A stretch of DNA of 64,000 bases from contig JABAKD010000028.1 of NCBI GenBank assembly GCA_012845835.1, forward strand, positions 8,497,632 through 8,561,631, read 5' to 3'. How positions within the stretch are numbered: position 1 is the first letter of the stretch; each line of letters begins with the position of its first letter. The notes under the pieces were generated by a model. The model worked only from the letters and a program-made list of their open reading frames with translations. It had not been told where the DNA came from and made no database searches. Positions 33,884-45,682 of the stretch are shown piece by piece. Made by a program: the position numbers and the translations under genes. The stretch comes from Undaria pinnatifida. Taxonomy: Eukaryota; Sar; Phaeophyceae; Laminariales; Alariaceae.

Positions 33884-35988
33884 TGCAGGTCCCTCAGCAC
33901 GGGACGCACCACGCTATGAATATCCACGAAAATAGGCATATGCGATCGGTTCGGACGCATGTAGAAACGGGCTCGAGTTAGGGAATATTTGATGGCATTC
34001 TCCTATTGAAAGTCCACCACTCTCGTTGGCGAGTCGTTCGTCGTGTTTATGTTTGAGCCACTCGTGCGGGAAAAATGTTGGTGTGGGTAAATGTTACCTA
34101 AGGGCAAGAGTTTATGCTAATTTCCTGTTTTCGAACGACGTAGTAAACGGACGTGATGCAATCGGGCTTCCGACGCAGCAAGGTCGAGCCGACGTACACA
34201 GACGCAGACATTACCACGGCTAACCGCAGGTTGGCGTGCTAAGGTCACCATCAGTCTTGGGCATTGGCATTGCGTATCAGATACGCAGCAAGCTGTACGT
34301 AATTATATGAATACGAGCGTTCCACAAGATACCGTTGGAGTCTGGGAAGGCTGACAAAATCGTCAGTCACACATTGCCCGAAAAACGCGTCGTAGGGAAG
34401 CAAAGGCCCAATCTAGCGAAACCTGAACAGCAGTCCGTGCGAGCAGGGCGTAATGAGGCGTGAAGTGGCTATTAATAATGTCTGCCTCCTACAGTGCGCT
34501 GTTTTGGTGGCACCCGAGCGTACAGCGCCCGCGGTAGAGCGCTTGCACTCTCGATCCCTACTCGTTCATCATGACATAAAGTCCACAATTGCCGAGCAAT
34601 TTTCAACAAGACATGCTCTGTCATCCGCAGAATTCGCGTTTTTAACGTCGCACCTCTCTGCATATGATACCAAAAAGTTCGCTCGACGTCGCAGCTTCTG
34701 GCAGCAGCCCCAAACCTCTCTTGACAGGCAGGTCTCCCCAGTAGTTTGCTCAGAAGCCGCCACCCTGCCCTTGTCGACAGTATGGTCGACAAAGAGTTGT
34801 GAGGTCGAACTAAACCTGACGACATGACGATGACGACTACTTAAGAACGACGACATTTCTCGAAAATAAAATAAACATGAAACCGCCAACACCGAGTATC
34901 GGTAGAGATAAAGAGGCGTGTTGAAGTGTGCCAATCCCGCCGCGCGTTGAGACAGAAGAAGCAAGAAGCAGCAAGCAGCACAGGGCAAGGCAAGGTTTGA
35001 GATACAGCGAGACCACGTGCGACAGTCGAAGTAACTTGTCTCTGGTAGAACCAGTTATGACACTCTCACTTCGTGACGTGCGAGGGCTCATTGGCATGCC
35101 CAGGGCGTTGCCTAAGAAGTCTTACGGAAGGCGCCGCCCAGGCAAAGGGACAAACAGCAGTTGCTGATTGCTGATGATGGCATTCCGTTATTTTAGGGGG
35201 AGAGCCCTCTTGCAGCAGTGCTGTGCAGCAGTGCAGCAGCACTACAGACTATAGTAGTTACGAGCAAGCATGAATATAGCCTTATAATGTTGTGCTTCAC
35301 ATTTACGCGCCAGAACTCTGTGCGGTTGAGTTTATGCAGGAAATTCAAAACTCAAACTCGTTGTTGTGCGCTTCGAAAACAGCGTCAGCATGATTTCAGA
35401 ACCGCACCTGGCACTTTGAGAGCCTCCTGCAACATTCAGTTCGTGACGTTAGACGTGGACGCTTCCTGGGTGTGTAGACTACATTTTGAGTTAAATATCT
35501 GGCTCTGCCAGTACGTATGTATAGTCTAGATATATGGCTATCACGATCATCCTCGGCACGATGATAGATGATTTTCTGCAATTGGCAGACGGATGAATTA
35601 TCCGTATCCCTGTCCCAGTGAGGCAGTCGGGGTTACAGCAAAGGAAAGCCATAACGCGATCGCTGCCGATGCGATGCAACCTTGTCGCTCGTGCGTCACA
35701 ATTTTATGGTGGCACATGCGGAAAATAGGGAGTTCTTAAGAACCCACGCACCCCTCCACCATTTCAACCACACATTTTTGACCGTAGACCCTGTTAACAT
35801 TCTCATAGACACGCGAAAAACGCGTCGTACTCATTCGTATGCCCCCAGTCACTATCTCCCGACTACCCTCAAGCCCAAGCTGCCGCCAGTCAACGAAAAA
35901 TGAGAACGGCCACCTCGGCGATAGCTGATTGATCAGCTTCCCAAGAAAACCAAGCCCACCTCAACCTACCACGTATCCTATCCCGACG
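33884..35988. other. Intergenic, no gene supported
   Basis: This lies between the stop of the glycosyltransferase gene and the start of the IQ gene, both on the minus strand, so it should hold the IQ promoter. A plus frame at 34453-34827 is open for 124 codons but has no recognisable features. A small GCAGCAGTGC-type repeat lies near 35213-35240. Confidence 0.4.
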
Positions 35989-36651
35989 CTAATCCCACCG
36001 CTTCATAAGGTGCGGCGATACATCGCTGCCGTTGCCATGACCGCCGCCGCCGCCGTTACTCCACCCCCGGATATCGAAGGTGCGCGAGTCGTTCGGCGCC
36101 TCCGGCCACGTGACAAGCTCGCCCGAGAGCGACCTAAGGTGCCCCCCGACTCCACCTCCACCAGAGCCGCCCCGGACACCCCCGTTACCGCGGCCACCCC
36201 CACCGCTACCGCCATTACGCCCGCCCGCTCCAGGGGCGGGCTGTCGATCGATCGCCGGTCCGTCCAGCTCGGGCAGAGAGTCTTCAGGAAACGGATCTGG
36301 AGGGCCTGGACCCCCAAGAAACGCCATCAGCGTCTCGTCCCACAGCCCGCCACCGCTGCCACCATAACCTGCCACAGCCACAAGCTCGGCGGCTTTGCTC
36401 GGCGACAGCACAGTTGCGGCGCTTCCGTTACCTCCGCCATTCGGCCGTGACGCCTCGCTACGCCAAAACCGGATGCGGGGCACGTGTCGCCACAGCCCGA
36501 GGAACCACCGGACGGCGCGCACTACCGTTCGGGCGGCCGCGCGCAGCAAGAGAAGCGTTCCGTAGCAGGCGGCCGCGAGCAAGGCGTACCCGAGGACGGC
36601 GACAACTATTACGCTGGCGACGAGAAACGCGTACGCATCCGTACTAGACGT
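35989..36651 (-). CDS. Last exon of the glycosyltransferase: membrane helix plus Gly-rich tail
   Basis: The acceptor follows a long C-rich tract. The first 30 codons form a hydrophobic helix, then a basic segment (RAAARTVVRAVRWF) consistent with the cytosolic side, then about 150 residues dominated by Gly, Asn, Ser and Pro up to the stop. Membrane-bound glycosyltransferases of this family normally have only a short basic tail, so the long low-complexity extension is unusual. Confidence 0.8.
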   Translation of the reverse strand, partial: TSSTDAYAFLVASVIVVAVLGYALLAAACYGTLLLLRAAARTVVRAVRWFLGLWRHVPRIRFWRSEASRPNGGGNGSAATVLSPSKAAELVAVAGYGGSGGGLWDETLMAFLGGPGPPDPFPEDSLPELDGPAIDRQPAPGAGGRNGGSGGGGRGNGGVRGGSGGGGVGGHLRSLSGELVTWPEAPNDSRTFDIRGWSNGGGGGHGNGSDVSPHLMKRWD

Positions 36652-39600
36652 CTGTTGCGTTGCGCGCGGGGGGGGAAAGGAGGGGGGGGGCGGGGAGGGG
36701 AGCGCGAGGGGTGAGGGGATACGGGAGTGTAGAGATACGGGAGTTTCAAAATAGATAGATTAATGCGCGGCAAGGTATCGCCACACCTCATCCAATCAAG
36801 ACCGCGTAGCCGTTTTGCTTGTACGGAAGTCGATGAAACAGGCAGTAAACATAGCGGAACAAAACGAAAACGTTGGCCACGACCCTGATCCTCAAACCGT
36901 ACAAGCTCACACACACACCTGCTGCCACGGGCCTCGAATATCCGGAGGGTGCAGATGCGAGCTTCCGCCGAGTTGCAGCGTCCCCTCAACGACATCCGCT
37001 GCACGCGGGGTACCACCGGCTCGCCTGCTCAATGTGAGAGAACGGACCGCGAAAGCACCGGGTGAACAACGATGGGATGTGTAAAACACAGGTATTTTCA
37101 GTAGTATCTGCCTCACACCGTGTTGGGTGCAGAAACTACTGTAGGGGCAACCAGCGGGGAACGATACTCAACAATGGAAATCAGACGGCAATCCAGTTTG
37201 ATAAACGATACGACACCGATCAACGAAAAGTAAAACCGGGACGATCTCGATATTTGCTATATTCGAAACGTTTTTCTCAGTATCTCAGCGTAAATTACAC
37301 ACGGGGTTGACCGAGATGGGGATCAACACGCGTTCGATATGATATAATCGAAAGTTCGAATTTCGACTATAAAAAATCGATACGAGGTCTAATATTTTCT
37401 GACATGATCTACAGGCCTGATGCAGGAAACATGGTTAAGACAGGCAGCAGACAGCGCATGGCGCACCGCGGACGTCAAAGTAGCAGACGAAGACGACACT
37501 GCCCGACCATCCACCCACCCACCCACCCCCAAAATCATCGTGGTCGACGCGCGCAGCTTACGGGCCGCCCGAGACGCGCGCCCACTTCCACCCAAACAAA
37601 AGCGCTCTTGGCGCCACTCCCAAGCGATTAGCAGTAGCAGGGATAAGAGACCCGAAGTTTACCAGTGCCATGAAAAACGTAGTTCCCACCTTAATACACC
37701 AGACAGCACCCCGGCGCTGCTCCGAAACGAGGAGGTTTCTGACACGAGATCGGCCACCGCATCCCTGATATCTCCGGAGCTTATGTTCCCCGTCGGTAGG
37801 CCGGACAATCCTAGCCCAGCGCCAGCATCCACTACCCTCCTCGCCACGTCCTTAACACGGCCACGAGAGGAGAAAGCAGCGGTGAACAGGGAGGGGGAGA
37901 ATGAGGATGGCTAGAAACCCCGTCAAAAGCGTGCGGCTGGGCGAATGGCAGCGAATGACATGTACCCATGAACCGAACACTACGGCCCGTCAATAACGTA
38001 TGGCTGGGCCAACGACATGATAATCAAGAATCAAAAAGTACGGCACGCTAACAGTCTAGCAAACAAAAAGTAAGCGTTTTAGCAAATACAACAAGCCGAC
38101 GTCACGGTTCGGCGGACACGCCACCATGGCGATAGCTCGTCGTGTCTCCTGTCTCAAAGTGCGAGCACTGTCTGGGCCATAGACATGCACCGGAATTTAT
38201 ATGCACAACGAGTACCGCAACATGAATACTGTGATGCATTCCTGGCTTTGCGCACGCCATCTATCGCCCTGCCACGCATCTGGTACAACGCAGCCGCGCC
38301 GCGTAATCTACCCACGCCTCCCCAGTCCCCAACCTTAGACCCACCCCGCCCCCCGCAAGAAACCAACTGTGCAACTCTACAGCTAAAGGCCCACACCTCT
38401 TGGTCAGCGAGCATAGGCAGACACAGAAGCGGCTTGCCGAACAGCAAGGCCTCCTGCGCTGAGCCCATACCGCAGTGTGACACCACGGCTTTCACGGCTG
38501 GATGGGCGAGAATCTGCGACACACACAACGCACGAAACAGCAGCAAACACACACAAATGGACAATAGAAAAAGGAGACGGGGAGGGGCGACGCGGCGATT
38601 CAGGAAGTGTGGGTGAGCGGCTGAAAGAAACAGATAGTACAAATCAAATATCAACAGTTGACATGACGTTGGAGGCTCGTATTATGACTATTTACCATCA
38701 ATAAGCAGATTGAAAACGTCGGAGAAGAGCCGATTAATGCCGGACTAGCCGTCGACTTCGCACAGAGGATCTGGGCGGTTTCGTACGTAAGGATCTGGTC
38801 CGACCCTATCCTAGACGCCGCCACGCACTCCAACGGTATGCCTTCGATCCAAGGGGTCCCGCCCACCCCCGCCAACCTGCCCCGTCTACAAGCCCCGACA
38901 GTCTAAACACATCGTTGGTGGGCTCACCCCAAGGAGCGGAAGCCCCCCCACGAACTTCAGGCGGAGGGCCGGCTCCATCGAATCCCCCGATGAATCAGGG
39001 TAAAGCTCCGACAGCACCAGTTCCCGCTGCTCCCGCGGCAGCACGCATAGGATGCGGTACCGCCCCAGCCTATCCTCCTCGCCCTCCCAGCGCGAGTCAA
39101 ACGAGGGCCACAGCGACTGGAGCACCTTCGCCAGCTGCCACGCCTCCAGCTGGGGCATGCGGCCTAGGTTGACGTAGATTACTCCGTTGTCGTCCGGAAG
39201 TGGCGGCGGGCCGTAGGCTGCTGCTGCTGCCGCTGCTGCTGCCGCTGCTGCCGCAGGGGTAAGGCCTTGCCCCCCATCCTCTGCCGCAGCAGCAACCGCC
39301 GTCTCTGCGCGCTGCTTGGCCGTCGCCGCCTGTTTCACGGCGGCCTCGAACGCAGCCGTGCCGGGAGCAACAAGAGCCCCCGAACCCCCCAGCCAAGTCC
39401 GGATCATAAATGGGAGAGCAAGGGGATCCTCCTCGTCGCCGTGGCCTCCCCCACCTGGCGGAGACTCCGTGGCCGACCACTCCACCCCCGACCGCTCCCT
39501 GCTACCAGCGCTCTCTCCCCCCATCGGGGGTAACCGAGGGTCACGTGGTGACGGCGGGAGGGGAGGAGCAGAAAGAATGCGCGCGACGCGTGGCGGCAAC

Positions 39601-42600
39601 AGGGGACCGGTGAGCTCGACAAGGGGGGCCAGGCTATGAGGGTACTCCAAGCCGAATGCCGTGTTGACAAGGATCCGGGCACCGTGGAATACGTTGTCCT
39701 GCGCGTGGAAAGGCTCGAGGCCTTGCTCTCTCCTCGCCTGCCGTGTCAGCAGGGTAGAGGGAGAGGGCACGAGGGCGGGCGGGAGGGAGGGCTGGGTGCA
39801 TGCGGACGAACACATTGAAGGATAGGGTCATGGGCGGCGTTTGAGGGGGAGGGGGGGCACCCAATGCGGTGTTCGAGCAGCAGATGAATATGGGTGTCCA
39901 TTTCGCTGACAACCAACGATCAGAATGTGTGCGGTTCGTTGTGTTTTATGTTCCGATAGTTACGCTTGCATTGCGCCGTTACGAACTACTGCTGTTGTCA
40001 TGCGACCTAACTTGCGAAAATGGGCCAGCTCGTCGCGGCGAGTAAAATCCAGAATAACAGCAACAGTATACCACCCAACAAAAACAGCAACCACAACCAC
40101 AACAACAACAACAACAACAGCAGCAGCAGCAACGACAGCAACAGCAGTAGCTACAACAATAGCAACCGCAACAACAACACCATGAAGCCATCAAAGATCA
40201 GCATCCCCCGTCCCCCGCACCCCTGCCTTCCTGGGGCTAACAAACGTTCGAGGCCCCTCACGTACCTTATTCATGGCGATGAACGCGGGAGTAAGAAAAA
40301 CCGACAAAGCCCTCGGCGATATGGCGTTCTGCAGCCGATCTCCCAAGCTCATACGTCGCCCCATCCCCGTGCCCCACCCCGGGAGGGTGGCAGTAACATG
40401 TCTCCCAGACAAGTCGAATAGAAGGCTGGGCGAGTTGAACATATACGGGATGTCCTGGTAGTTGTGGTCGCATATACCGGCAAAAAAAAGGTCACCGCCA
40501 TCGCGACCGAATCACATTGAGAAAAGACGCCGGCCAGGATAGGACGATATCAAATTGGGGTGGGAAGAGGGTTGGGGGTAAGGTTAGGGCTGGCGTTGGA
40601 GATAGGATGAGGGCATGGGTCTAGATTGGCTGTGACGTGTCTTCCCAGCAAGTCAAACCAAAGTCTGGGCGAGTTGAGCACATACAGGAAGCTTGGTAGT
40701 AGCGCCTGAACAGGTAAAAAAAAATAAAATTAGCCATCATCCCGACCAAATCATGTTGAGGAGCGCGGGTCAGGACTGGAAGATGTCAAGATGGGCTAGG
40801 GATAGGGTTGGGGATCGGGTTAGGCTTGGCATTTGGGAATAGGAATAAAGTGTACGGTTGGCGGGGCGCAAGGGGGATGGGGTGGCACTACGGTCACAAT
40901 TGCAGACATTATGTCAACGAGAGGCGCGTACCGAGCAGCGGCCAGGACATGACAAGATGAAGATGGATTGGGGTAGGGGTTGGACGACGGGTTGGGGATA
41001 TCGTTGGGGTTGAGGTAAGGGTTGGGGTAGGGGTGGAGGAGGGGGGGGGGGGCGCGCTCACAACTACGGCAAATCCTTCGTCGGGAGATTATTGAGCAGC
41101 AGCCAGAACAGGACAAGAGCAAGATAGGCTGAGGCTGGGGTTAGGGTAAGAGTTGGTGTTGGGGTAAGGCGCAGGGGAGGGGGTGAGGGAGCCCTAGGGG
41201 AGGGGGAGGGTGGAATTGGGCTCAGACGTACAGCAATTTCGAGGGGGGCGCGTACCGAGCAGGGCGGCCACGACAGGACAAGTCCATACTGGGTTCGGGT
41301 TGGCGTCGGGGACACGGTTCGGGTTCGGGTTAGGGGAAACTCCGGAGAGGGGGCCTTCAGGGGGGGAGGGGGGGCTGGGCACAAAGCGATACCAACTGCG
41401 TCTTCGGGAGGCGCGTACCGAGCAACGTTCGCAAGATAATCGATAATTCAAAACGAGGCAAACGCCTACATCTCTGCAGCTTGACGGACTTGGCACAAAA
41501 GTCGTCACGGTAGAGACCCGACAGCGTATGCAATAGATGGACCCCTGTCTTTGTAGACGGCGACTGGGACTCGAAAACATCATCGCATCCCCTCCTCACC
41601 AGCTTTTGAGCGAAATCCAGCCCCCCCAGAGACCCCATGTCAAGCACGACCAGATCGAAAGGACGAGCCAACGAAGAGTCAATCGCCTCACACACCGCCG
41701 ACGCCGCTCCCTCGTCCTCATCACAGCTGGCACCGCCTCCCCACGTCCCATGCCCTTCAGCTCCCGCCCCTGATACACCAGCACCAGCACTACCTACTGG
41801 TGACCCTTCCTTTTCCGCCGAGAAGCTAACACAAGCGCCCCCCTCCGCTAGCACCGCGCCACCACAACTACCGACGCCGTCACGACCATAGCTGCCGCTG
41901 CCGCCGTTATCTGCGCGACGGTTCGCACCCGGGTCAAACTCTCCAGGAATCCCGCTTTCCGGCGTTTCTTCCACCGCCGTCTTGCCTACCGGTGCCAACC
42001 CTCTCCAAGATTCTGGCGGGTTTACGTGCGGTGCCGCAGAGGGAGGTGATGGCGGCGGCGGTAGCTGTACGGCGGACAGCAGCGCCCGGTACATCGGCCG
42101 CGCAAGCGGCAGGTACACGTCATTGAGCAAGGTCAGAAGGCCCCAGAAGCCGCCCGCCCGGGATAAGGATCGCAACTGCTCCCGCCCCGCGCCGCGCCGT
42201 GCGACGCCGCGCCAAAAGCCGCGTTGCCCCAGCAACGATAAAAAACCCGTCCAATCGTTCGGTTGGTTCGTTGACGGACGCCCGAGACACGCAGTGCGGA
42301 AGACAAACAAATGAGGAAATTGACAAGTGAAAAAAAACGAGATGGAGGGGGTAGGGGAGTAACATAATGTTGGGAAGGGGAGGGCTCGAGGTGGGGGTAA
42401 GGAGGGACGAGGCAGGGAATGTCCAGGTGCGGTTGTGGCGAGCAAGGCGGGCAGCAGATCTCGAACCGTCTACAGCGGCCAATAGACTTAGACAATGCAC
42501 CCGTGGACCACCACCCCCCCCCCCGAGAGACGTCCTATGGCAACCCGGCGCTTCGCCGCGGCCATTTTTGGGTGTCTTCAGCGGACCAAGGTGCCTTCGC

Positions 42601-45600
42601 GCTCTCGCTTACTTCTCCTGCTTGCTGCTTTCGCTTGCTGCTTTCACTTGCTTCTTTTGCTTACCGTGTTCGTCAACTACTCTCGCTTGCTGCTCATTGC
42701 TTTCGATCATTGCTCTTGCTAACTGCTCCCGCGTACTGCTCTCACTGCTCCCGCGCACCGATCTCGCTCATTGAATCGGCTTACTGATTTCGATTGCTGC
42801 ATTCGCTTACTGCTCTCGCTTTCTGCTCTCGTTTTTACCCCCGCTTCCCTGTTCCCAACCCCGCCGAAAACGCGCCTCGTATCTCATCCACCGTGACCCT
42901 ATCCCCCCCGCGCTTTGCGCTTGTGCATGTTTCGCAGGCCTCATCGACTCACCGACCCACAAAAAACTACTGACCTTATTTCGCAGGTGGTGATCGTGCA
43001 TGGGCATACGCCCCGCCGAGAGAAACGCCACTCCCGGGGTTTCGTCAACGACCGGTCGAAGGCGGTTGTGGGTGCCGAAGGTAACATTATGACCTCTGCC
43101 GCGGGGTCGGTGTCGAGCGTTGGTGCGCAAGGCGGGGAGGACAGGTTTAGCAGAAGGATGCAAGGCGAGACGGGGCGAACAGGCTGACCGGGGAAAACGA
43201 TCGGATGAAGTTGGGGGAAGGGGGTGTAAGGTTGTACAAAAGTATGTACCGCACACCTTGTCTTTATATACTGGATGCACCTGTCTGTCACGCCGAGTGA
43301 CTCAAATCGTAGTGTGCTTCGGCCCAGAGCGCTGTAATGATGGCAGACAGTCATAGCGATGTACTTTGGCTGCTACTGCTGCTGTACTCGCATGATACTA
43401 CTGACCACTACTGCTGTCCTGTACTCGTATGACATGGTGCTCTACAGCTTACCGGTGTACTTCAGTATACGAGTGCACTTCTGCTGTGCTTGTACTCCTA
43501 TGAAATTGTTACAACTGCTGTACTCGTTTATATGACGCTACTATTAATAGCCCCAAGCATGTTGACACTGACCCCACCGCTGGACTACTTCGATACTCTA
43601 CTTATACTACTACTGCTGCTGCCCGAGACCTCGCAATAACATCTCACAGCTGTGTTTAAAATATGTTTTTTCAATATATCTATGATACTCTTTCTATACT
43701 ACCACTGTTGTACTCGTATGTTACCACTGCTACCACTGATGTACTCGTTCGTTACGTTACCCTCTGAGCGCGTTACTAATGTTACACGTAGTCGCTTGTC
43801 CTTGCCTTTCCGCCATTTCTTCAGCCAAGGAGAGCAGAGGCATCGCATGCCCGTAGAACCCCACGGAGACGAACAGTATTCGACCGGGAAGGGCGCGACC
43901 GTCACGCCAACCAGGCCTGAACCACCGATCCAGTACCCATGACAACAAAAGTTGCGCACGGCAGACGAGAGGATAGCCCATCGTACAGGTTATTTGTGCA
44001 CAGAAGGCAAGAGGACAACACCAAAAGTTGTGCACAACAGGATACCATGATTTGTTGTGAACGGCAGAGAAGCGGACCCCACCATAAGTTGTGAACAACA
44101 GATAAGAGAGGAGGGAAAGGGAATAAGGGACAGAACAGAGAAGCGGAGAGGGCGGAGGGGGGGCACACAGGGTGGGCATACGTATCATGGATTGACTACT
44201 ATTAAAAAACTTGTAAATAGCTGACCCATTCTTTCAACTGCCATAATTACCTGGTACGGAATAGCCGCTCGCCCCGGTGGCGTATGAGGTTATCCTCGAG
44301 CCTGGTATCGGTCAGTTTCGTGAGTTCGAACCCCCCCGAGTGCGTACTCGTATAAGCTCGTGGGGACTTTTTCTTGTGCACAAATTGACTTGCGGAGAGC
44401 GCGAGAGCGTGAGTTAGCAACACTCGACGAAAAAGCGACGAGGAGTGGGATTGCTGAACCCTATGTGCGCGATAAATGTTGAAGGCAAGAACCGAGGGGG
44501 GGGGAAAGGGACGACATCCGTGACCACGGCTTGTCCAGGAGCTGGAAAGTAGATGTGTGTGAAAAAAAAAGAAAAAAGAAAAAAGGAAAAGGGCTGTGCT
44601 TGTGTGACCCACTACCAGGGACGACGTACATTAAGCTCTCTGCTAGCTGCTCTACACAATACAACGAACGACGGGAGTTTAGGGGTGATCCCGGTACCTG
44701 GGACCAGATACTAGTGGTATTAGCGTAAAACGCGTCGTCGGCGGTACGAACGTGATCGTGGTGCTGGTTTATTTTCGGGCGACACGACAACTTTGCTGCT
44801 CGCAAGCAAGCAGTGTGCGTACTCATTGCGTGCAAGAGTGTACATATACGATCGTAATAACCCATGGGTGTCAATGAAGCAAACGCGAACACGTGTATAT
44901 GACCAAAACAACGGAGTGATATACACCGTTTAAAAAGAGAGAAGGATCAAGTCCAGCGGGCGGGGGGGGGGGGGGGGGGCTTCCCACCTGACAAATTCCA
45001 ACCCCTTGGTCGTAGAATCAGCACCAGCAGTTGACACAGAAAGGAGCAGAGTGCATCAGCAAAACTGGCACATTTTCTACTATTAATAGGCCAAAACCAG
45101 ATATCAAAATCTCCGGGCTTCGGCCCGTGGGCAGTAGCTATCATACACTCTTTAAAAATGATCACAACGGGATAGAGCTATCGATGATCGCTGTCAAGAC
45201 ACGAGACAATGTCGTTTACTGTACCGCAGAAGCAGCGCAATCGAACACTCAGGAGACCAGCGAGCGGTTGAAAAGAAAGCCCCCACCAGGTATTATACTG
45301 CTGCGCAGAGAGCATTTAGCACCCAAATACACGCTAGACAGCCCGCACCACTAGGATCGAGTGTACCCTGCACGACCGGCCTCCCTCGAGGTCTCATCGG
45401 ACAACAGGCAGCCATCAACTCCCCAGTCCACCTGTGCCAACACCCCACCTTTCTATGATCAACCGATTTTTTCTCCCTCTCTCTATGTTGGTGTCTAATT
45501 GGTCTATCCTCGTACCTTTCCCAGGAGGAGCACAGCTCTCCTTCGCATCCCGCTGCTGATATCGCATCGGTCGCCGGCCAAGGGCGGAGCTTTCCCACAG

Positions 45601-45682
45601 ATGAGGTGGACTCTGCCGCCATCGCCAGAATAGGAAATACCATCCATGTCAGCAGCACCCATACGGGGAGCAGGCCTAACAT
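35989..45682 (-). CDS. UDP-glycosyltransferase with signal peptide and C-terminal membrane anchor
   Basis: Family members move a sugar from a UDP-sugar to small acceptors. This one would face the ER or secretory lumen. Exons: 45682-45516 (signal peptide, MLGLLPVWVLLTW start), 43916-43788 (FVSVGFYGHAMPLLSL), 43095-42975 (NVTFGTHNRLRPVV), 42175-41600 (FDLVVLDMGSLGG), 40454-40266 (DIPYMFNSPSLLFDL), 39737-38928 (LVNTAFGLEY; VIYVNLG), 38827-38696 (tentative), 38513-38397 (donor-binding motif VSHCGMGSAQEALLFGKP, ending in DQE), 37850-37710 (VDAGAGLGLS), 37584-37562 (tentative 23-nt microexon), 37024-36919 (GGTPRAADVVE) and 36651-35989. Phases agree at all joins, giving about 1,057 residues, roughly twice the usual 500. 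The excess lies in a Gly/Ser linker in exon 4, a poly-Ala insert in exon 6 and a Gly-rich tail after the membrane helix (FLVASVIVVAVLGYALLAA). Confidence 0.9.
39195..39265 (-). repeat. GCN trinucleotide repeat coding for about 15 alanines
   Basis: This lies inside glycosyltransferase exon 6 and encodes uninterrupted Ala followed by Tyr-Gly-Pro. Imperfect GCT/GCC reiteration makes it prone to length change. Confidence 0.8.
40065..40190 (+). repeat. CAA/CAG microsatellite in an intron
   Basis: Reiterated CAA, CAG, AGC and ACA triplets lie in the intron between exons 5 and 6 of the glycosyltransferase. Open frames across it (Asn/Ser-rich or Thr-rich) are artefacts of the repeat. Confidence 0.85.
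40555..41385 (+). repeat. Degenerate G-rich, telomere-like minisatellite
   Basis: Many copies of GGGTTAGGG, GGGTTGGGG, GGGTAAGG and GGTTCGGG variants occur on the plus strand within a roughly 180-220-bp higher-order unit that also carries GGCGCGTACCGAGCA (three copies: 40923, 41248, 41411 regions). Fills glycosyltransferase intron 4. Confidence 0.7.
40611..40795 (-). pseudogene. Decayed duplicate of the exon 5 5' end inside the neighbouring intron
   Basis: The sequence around 40625-40790 follows the exon 5 boundary region at 40395-40545: both contain the CTCCCAGACAAGTC / CTTCCCAGCAAGTC stretch, the GGCTGGGCGAGTTGA / GTCTGGGCGAGTTGA stretch, the A-rich run and the GACCRAATCA stretch, in the same order. 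Many substitutions separate them. The copy is in the intron just upstream (in transcription) of the real exon and does not keep the acceptor context well. Confidence 0.6.
41989..42785. repeat. Segmental duplication, right copy (pairs with 1-787)
   Basis: This contains the 5' part of glycosyltransferase exon 4 and most of the preceding intron. See the left copy at 1-787. Same orientation, about 42 kb apart. Confidence 0.85.
43365..43745 (+). repeat. Degenerate CTGCTGTACTCGTATGA repeat
   Basis: At least six imperfect copies of a 17-20-bp motif occur in glycosyltransferase intron 2. No function inferred. Confidence 0.65.
43917..45515. other. First intron of the glycosyltransferase, with simple repeats
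   Basis: It contains a cluster of GTTGTGCACAAC-type palindromes with variants (44027-44038 and around 44053 and 44085), an A-rich stretch at 44560-44590 and a run of about 19 G at 44961-44979. No exon is supported in it. Confidence 0.6.

Noticed and set aside
38886-38932. Continuation of glycosyltransferase exon 6 to the stop at 38886
   Set aside because: A strong GTGAGC donor at 38927 and the downstream donor-binding motif in phase show that the exon ends at 38928.
40020-40421. Asn/Ser-rich plus-strand frame of 133 codons
   Set aside because: It is the CAA/CAG microsatellite read in frame, within a glycosyltransferase intron.
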